Assembly (NCBI GenBank): GCA_003133225.1
Contig: PKWL01000156.1
Span: 1 to 64,000 of the forward strand
Direction: 5' to 3'
Length of the DNA stretch: 64,000 nt
DNA from: Janthinobacterium sp.
Lineage (GTDB): Bacteria > Pseudomonadota > Gammaproteobacteria > Burkholderiales > Burkholderiaceae_D
The translations under genes and the position numbers were made by a program. Below, piece by piece: positions 59,623 through 64,000 of this stretch. Every line of letters begins with the position of its first letter. Within the stretch, counting starts at the first letter, position 1. A model generated the notes under the pieces. It saw only the letters and a program-made list of their open reading frames with translations, was not told where the DNA came from and made no database searches.

Positions 59623-61110
59623 TTAGTCTTCCGGCAGCGCTTCTTCGCGCCATTGCAAACCGTCGCGACCGATCAGGGCGCTGGCGGCGGCGGGGCCCCA
59701 GGTGCCGGCCATGTACGGGATCGGCATGCTGTCGTCTTGCTCCCAGTAGTTGAGGATGGGCTCGACCCATTCCCACGCCGCTTCCAGTTCGTCACTGCGC
59801 ATGAACAGGGTCAGCTGGCCGCGCAGCACGTCTAGCAACAGCCGCTCATAGGCGTCCATGCGGGCCGCCTTGAACGACTCGCGAAAGTCGAGTTCCAGCT
59901 CGGCCGGCTTCAGGCGCATGCCGTCGCCCGGCGTTTTTGCCATCAGGTTCATACGCAGGCCCTCGTCCGGTTGCAGGCGGATCACGAGGCAGTTGGGCTG
60001 GAAGCTAGACGTGCTCTGGGAAAAAATGGAATGGGGGATAGTCTTAAAGCGCACCACGATTTCAGCCAAGCTGTCGGCCATGCGTTTGCCGGTGCGAAGG
60101 TAAAATGGCACGCCGGCCCAGCGCCAGGTGTCGATTTCCGCCTTCAGCGCGACGAAGGTCTCCGTGCGCGAATGCTCGGGTGCGTCCGCTTCGTCGCGGT
60201 AGCTTGGCACCGCCACGCCATCGACATGGCCGGCGCGGTATTGGCCACGCACGATGTTGCGCGCCAGCGTGACGGGCGTGAATTTCTTGAGCGAGCGCAG
60301 CACCTGGAGCTTGGCGTCGCGCACCGCGTCCGGGGCAATCGAGGTCGGCGGCTCCATGGCGACGATGCACAACAATTGCAGCAAGTGATTTTGCAGCATG
60401 TCGCGCAGGGCGCCCGAGGTGTCGTAATAGCCCATGCGGTTGCCGACACCGATCTTTTCGGCAATGGTGATCTGGACGTCGGAAATCCATTCGCGGCGCC
60501 ACAGCGGCTCGAACAGGATATTGCCGAAGCGCAGTGCCAACAGGTTTTGCACGGTTTCCTTGCCAAGGTAATGGTCGATGCGGTAAATTTGCGACTCGGC
60601 AAATACCTTGCCCACTTCGGCATTGATCTGTTTGGCACTGGCCAAGTCGCGCCCGAGCGGCTTTTCCAGCACGACGCGCGAATTGGGCGTGACGAGCTCG
60701 TTGGCGGCCAGGTTGTCGCAAATCCGGGCGAAAAGATGGGGCGGTGTCGCCAGATAATAGACACGGATCAAGGCCGGATCGGGGCGCAGCGCTTCCGCCA
60801 GCGGGCCATAACTGTCCGCCTCGGTCGCGTTCAGCGAGACATACACGAGGCGCGCGCTAAAGCGGGCCCACGATTCCGGGGTCAGCGTGCTCTTGATGTG
60901 CTGCCCGGACATGTGCTCGACCGTATGCAGGAAGTCTTGTCGAGCATAAACCTGGCGCCCCACGCAGATAATGCGCGCGTTGGCAGGCAAGTCGTTGGCC
61001 ACGTCGCGCGCATGCATCGCAGGTAATAATTTACGCATCGACAAGTCGCCGCTGCCGCCGAACAGAACTAGATCAAAATCGGTGAGAACCATAATGTCAG
61101 CCGTCGCCAA
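59623..61110 (-). CDS. zwf: Glucose-6-phosphate 1-dehydrogenase
   Basis: DLVLFGGSGDLSMRKLLPA; YRIDHYLGKETVQNLLALRF. Confidence 0.97.
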   Translation of the reverse strand: MATADIMVLTDFDLVLFGGSGDLSMRKLLPAMHARDVANDLPANARIICVGRQVYARQDFLHTVEHMSGQHIKSTLTPESWARFSARLVYVSLNATEADSYGPLAEALRPDPALIRVYYLATPPHLFARICDNLAANELVTPNSRVVLEKPLGRDLASAKQINAEVGKVFAESQIYRIDHYLGKETVQNLLALRFGNILFEPLWRREWISDVQITIAEKIGVGNRMGYYDTSGALRDMLQNHLLQLLCIVAMEPPTSIAPDAVRDAKLQVLRSLKKFTPVTLARNIVRGQYRAGHVDGVAVPSYRDEADAPEHSRTETFVALKAEIDTWRWAGVPFYLRTGKRMADSLAEIVVRFKTIPHSIFSQSTSSFQPNCLVIRLQPDEGLRMNLMAKTPGDGMRLKPAELELDFRESFKAARMDAYERLLLDVLRGQLTLFMRSDELEAAWEWVEPILNYWEQDDSMPIPYMAGTWGPAAASALIGRDGLQWREEALPED

Positions 61111-61208
61111 GACGGCGCGTGTGGGGTTAATGCCGAAGCATCTCGACGCTCATTTTGCATCGCTCATGGCGCCAGAGGAGAATGTGTAGGTCTATATGTC
61201 GGTCCAGA

Positions 61209-61224
61209 TAGTAATTTTACTACA
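61209..61224 (-). promoter_or_regulatory. HexR operator upstream of zwf
   Basis: Minus strand TGTAGTAAAATTACTA: 14/15 to TGTARTWWWAYTACA; perfect TAGTAAAATTACTA palindrome about 100 bp upstream of zwf. Confidence 0.82.
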
Positions 61225-61319
61225 TTTTCGACGGTGCCGAGCTCAGAAAAAAAGCGCGTTGGGCCGGGTGCGGCCCCCCTAATTGGCGCGCCCGCCAGCT
61301 TCGGCGGCACCGGCACCTC

Positions 61320-62213
61320 TTATTCGATATAGGCCGGCTCTTCGCGCCCGGGGACATCGACGCGCAGCGACAGCAGGCGCCCCGTCAGTGGATACTTTGC
61401 CAGTTCTGCGCCAGGGCGCTTGGCGCTGGCGCTGGTGATGTAGAGCGTGCGCAGGTCGGCGCCGCCAAAGGCGAGCATGGTCGGGCAGCGTAGCGGCATG
61501 GCGATTTCGCTGAGGATGGCGCCGTCCGGAGATAGGCGCAACAGACGGCCCCCCTCGAACATCGCGCACCAGTAGTTGCCCTCGCTGTCGACGGCCGCGC
61601 CATCGGGGCGGCCGCCATAACGATGGGCCTTGTCGGCCGAAAATTGGTGCAACAGCCGGGGCCGGGAAACGTTGCCGGTGGCGACGTCGAAGTCGTACTG
61701 GTTGACGCGGTGGGCCGTCGTGTCGGCGTGATACAGCGTGCGCTGGTCAGGGCTGAAGCCGAGGCCGTTCGACACCGTCATCCCGCCCGACCAGACCAGC
61801 TTTAGCACGCCCCGTTCCAAGCAAAACATTTGCGCCAACGGCGCGTCGCGCGGCTCGTACAGGGTGCCGATCCAAAAGCGTCCCGCCGCGTCGGCCCGGC
61901 CATCGTTAAAGCGGCAAGTGCCCGTGTTGTAAGGAGCGGGCGCGATGTCATGCAAGCTGCCGTCGCGCGCATTTAAATGGATCAAGCCGCTGCGCAGCGC
62001 TACGATCAAGCCGCCGCTGGCGCTGCGCGCCAGTGCGGACGGTTCGGTCGCCATGCGCCACTGCTGATGCGCGCCGCTAGACGGGTCCAGGCGGTGGACG
62101 GCGAAGCCTTCGATGTCGACCCAGTACAAGGCCGCTTCCTCCGGATGCCAGAGCGGGCATTCGCCCACCTGCATGATGGCGTCATAGGCAACTTCAAAGG
62201 CGTAACTGGTCAT
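61320..62213 (-). CDS. SMP-30/gluconolactonase family protein
   Basis: GECPLWHPEEAALYWVDIEG; TCRFNDGRADAAGRFWIGTL; VSNGLGFSPDQRTLYHADT. Confidence 0.93.
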   Translation of the reverse strand: MTSYAFEVAYDAIMQVGECPLWHPEEAALYWVDIEGFAVHRLDPSSGAHQQWRMATEPSALARSASGGLIVALRSGLIHLNARDGSLHDIAPAPYNTGTCRFNDGRADAAGRFWIGTLYEPRDAPLAQMFCLERGVLKLVWSGGMTVSNGLGFSPDQRTLYHADTTAHRVNQYDFDVATGNVSRPRLLHQFSADKAHRYGGRPDGAAVDSEGNYWCAMFEGGRLLRLSPDGAILSEIAMPLRCPTMLAFGGADLRTLYITSASAKRPGAELAKYPLTGRLLSLRVDVPGREEPAYIE

Positions 62214-62245
62214 GGGATGGGCGCGGTTTTGGGTCATGGTGGGAC

Positions 62246-63883
62246 TTAGGAGGTCAAGCGGGCCGCTCGCGCCAGCGCCATCAAGCCGCTGGTCGAACTG
62301 TCATGGTAAGCGGGCGCGGCCTTGCCACTCCATTCGGCTTGAATTTTTTTTGCCAACTCCTTGCCCAGTTCGACACCCCATTGATCGAAGCTGTTCACGT
62401 TCCACAGCACGCCTTGGACGAAAGTTTTGTGTTCATACAAGGCGATCAGCGCGCCCAGAGTCGTCGGCGTCAACTGGTCCATCAAAATAGTGTTGCTAGG
62501 TCGGTTGCCGGGGAAGCTCTTGTGCGGGACCAGATCATCGATGGCCGCGCCCGTCAAGCCTTGCGCGGCCATCTCGGCGCGCACTTCAGCGCCGCTCTTG
62601 CCCATCATCAAGGCTTCCGATTGTGCAAAGCAGTTCGCCAAAAGCGCGTCGTGGTGCCCCGGCAGATCGTGGGTCGCACGCAAGGCGGCGATGAAGTCGA
62701 CCGGCGTAATGGCGGTGCCCTGATGCAGCAGCTGGAAGTAGGCATGCTGGGCATTGGTGCCGCAATCGCCCCAAACTACCGGGCAGGTCGGGCCATCGAC
62801 CGGCGCGCCGTGGCGGGTGACGCGCTTGCCGTTGCTCTCCATTTCAAGCTGCTGCAAATAGGCAGCGAAGTAGCTCAAGTCATGATGGTAGGGCGCGATG
62901 CAAATCGAGCTGCACTGCAGGAATTGGCGGTTCCAGAAGCCGACCAGGGCGAGCACCACTGGCATGTTCTGCGCCAGGGGCGCCTGCTGGAAGTGCTGGT
63001 CCATCGCGTGCGCGCCGGCCAGAAAATCGCCAAAGTAGGCGAAGCCGACACACAGAACCAGCGCCAATCCAATCGCCGACCAGACCGAATAACGCCCGCC
63101 CACCCAATCCCAGAACGGAAACATGTTTTCCGGGTCGATGCCAAAGGATGTGATCGCCTCAATGTTGGTCGACACGGCCACGAAGTGGCGCGCGAGGTCG
63201 GCCGGCTGGCCGTGGCACAGGAACCAGGCGCGCGCAGTTCGCGCATTGAGCATGGTTTCGGCCGTGATAAAGGTTTTCGAGGCGATGATGAACAGCGTCG
63301 TTTCCGGATTCACTGTCGACAGCACGGCATCCATAGCGTGGCCGTCGACGTTGGAGACGAAGTGCATGGCCAGACCCGGGTTCGCGTACGAGCGCAACGC
63401 CAAACAAGCCATCTTGGGGCCGAGGTCGGAGCCGCCAATGCCGATGTTGACGATGTCGGTGATCGGCTTTCCCGTGTAACCTAGCCATGAACCGCTGCGT
63501 ACGCGCTCGCTGAAGCTGCGCATATGCTCGAGTACCGCATGCACGTCCTGGTTCACGTCGCGGCCATCGACGTGCAGCGCGCGCCCGCGCGGCGCGCGCA
63601 AGGCCGTGTGCAATACGGAACGATGCTCGCTCTGGTTAATTTTTTCGCCGGCAAACATGGCGTCGCGCTGAGCTTCGAGCCCGCGCTCGCGCGCCAGGTT
63701 CGCCAACAACGTCAATGCCGTGGCGTCCAGGCGGTTTTTTGAAAAGTCGAGAAAGAGACCGGCGGCAGCGAGCGTCATGTGCGCAAACCTGTGCCCATCG
63801 GCCGCAAACAACTGCGCCAATTGCTCTTCTTTGGTGGCGGCGTAATGGGATTGCAGGGCGTGGAAACTGGCGGTGGCGGTCAT
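62246..63883 (-). CDS. pgi: Glucose-6-phosphate isomerase
   Basis: VNIGIGGSDLGPKMACLAL; FSQSEALMMGKSG; FDQWGVELGKELA. Confidence 0.97.
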   Translation of the reverse strand: MTATASFHALQSHYAATKEEQLAQLFAADGHRFAHMTLAAAGLFLDFSKNRLDATALTLLANLARERGLEAQRDAMFAGEKINQSEHRSVLHTALRAPRGRALHVDGRDVNQDVHAVLEHMRSFSERVRSGSWLGYTGKPITDIVNIGIGGSDLGPKMACLALRSYANPGLAMHFVSNVDGHAMDAVLSTVNPETTLFIIASKTFITAETMLNARTARAWFLCHGQPADLARHFVAVSTNIEAITSFGIDPENMFPFWDWVGGRYSVWSAIGLALVLCVGFAYFGDFLAGAHAMDQHFQQAPLAQNMPVVLALVGFWNRQFLQCSSICIAPYHHDLSYFAAYLQQLEMESNGKRVTRHGAPVDGPTCPVVWGDCGTNAQHAYFQLLHQGTAITPVDFIAALRATHDLPGHHDALLANCFAQSEALMMGKSGAEVRAEMAAQGLTGAAIDDLVPHKSFPGNRPSNTILMDQLTPTTLGALIALYEHKTFVQGVLWNVNSFDQWGVELGKELAKKIQAEWSGKAAPAYHDSSTSGLMALARAARLTS

Positions 63884-64000
63884 TGCGGGCTGGCGCATGG
63901 GGGTGGCGTCGTCATGGAGAGGTTGAAGGGGGCGGCGGCGCAAACAGCGCGCCGCTCGCGAGTATTGTATTGCGTATTTCACTAGACGTGGAAATTTTTG

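Noticed and set aside
59971-61026. 351-aa plus-strand ORF opposite zwf
   Set aside because: Shadow ORF with His/Gln/Arg/Asp-rich translation; zwf is unambiguous
62303-63484. 393-aa plus-strand ORF opposite pgi
   Set aside because: Shadow ORF of pgi, no recognisable domain

Overview
The window is a large, almost complete flagellar/motility locus followed by housekeeping and central sugar-metabolism genes. High G+C, gene content and gene order suggest Burkholderiales, probably Oxalobacteraceae (inference only). Blocks: (1) rsuA and flhB-flhA-flhF-flhG-fliA-motC-motD (+). (2) flgN-flgM-flgA (-), divergent from flgB-flgL (+). (3) fliR-Q-P-O-N-M-L-K-J-I-H-G-F (-), divergent from fliE (+). (4) A non-flagellar insert at about 35-40 kb: TPR/ATP-grasp protein, GNAT, phasin-like protein, DUF5672 protein, DUF1439 lipoprotein. 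(5) An accessory flagellar block (-): fliT, a second FliK-like protein, an FlhX-like FlhB C-terminal paralogue and a YcgR/PilZ protein, then a GGDEF diguanylate cyclase, a NarL-type regulator and a PAS sensor kinase. (6) greB, spoT/relA-rpoZ-gmk-yicC, Ser/Thr kinase, PP2C phosphatase, rph, rdgB, hemW. (7) pgi, SMP-30 lactonase, zwf, hexR, tal (-). fliC, fliD, fliS, flhDC and che genes are not in the window. No rRNA, tRNA, CRISPR or transposase was recognised. Best leads: a perfect sigma-28 promoter for flgM and a near match before flgK; a HexR operator upstream of zwf; a roughly 94-residue alanine-rich insertion in FlgE; a degenerate P-loop in FlhG; the FliT/FliK2/FlhX/YcgR accessory module; the TPR/ATP-grasp and DUF5672 genes, including a 21-codon ORF coupled to the latter; a candidate structured RNA at the left edge; and a heptanucleotide tandem repeat between gmk and yicC. 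I did not find a clear-cut, wholly new system. The 35-40 kb insert and the accessory export-switch module are the best candidates.
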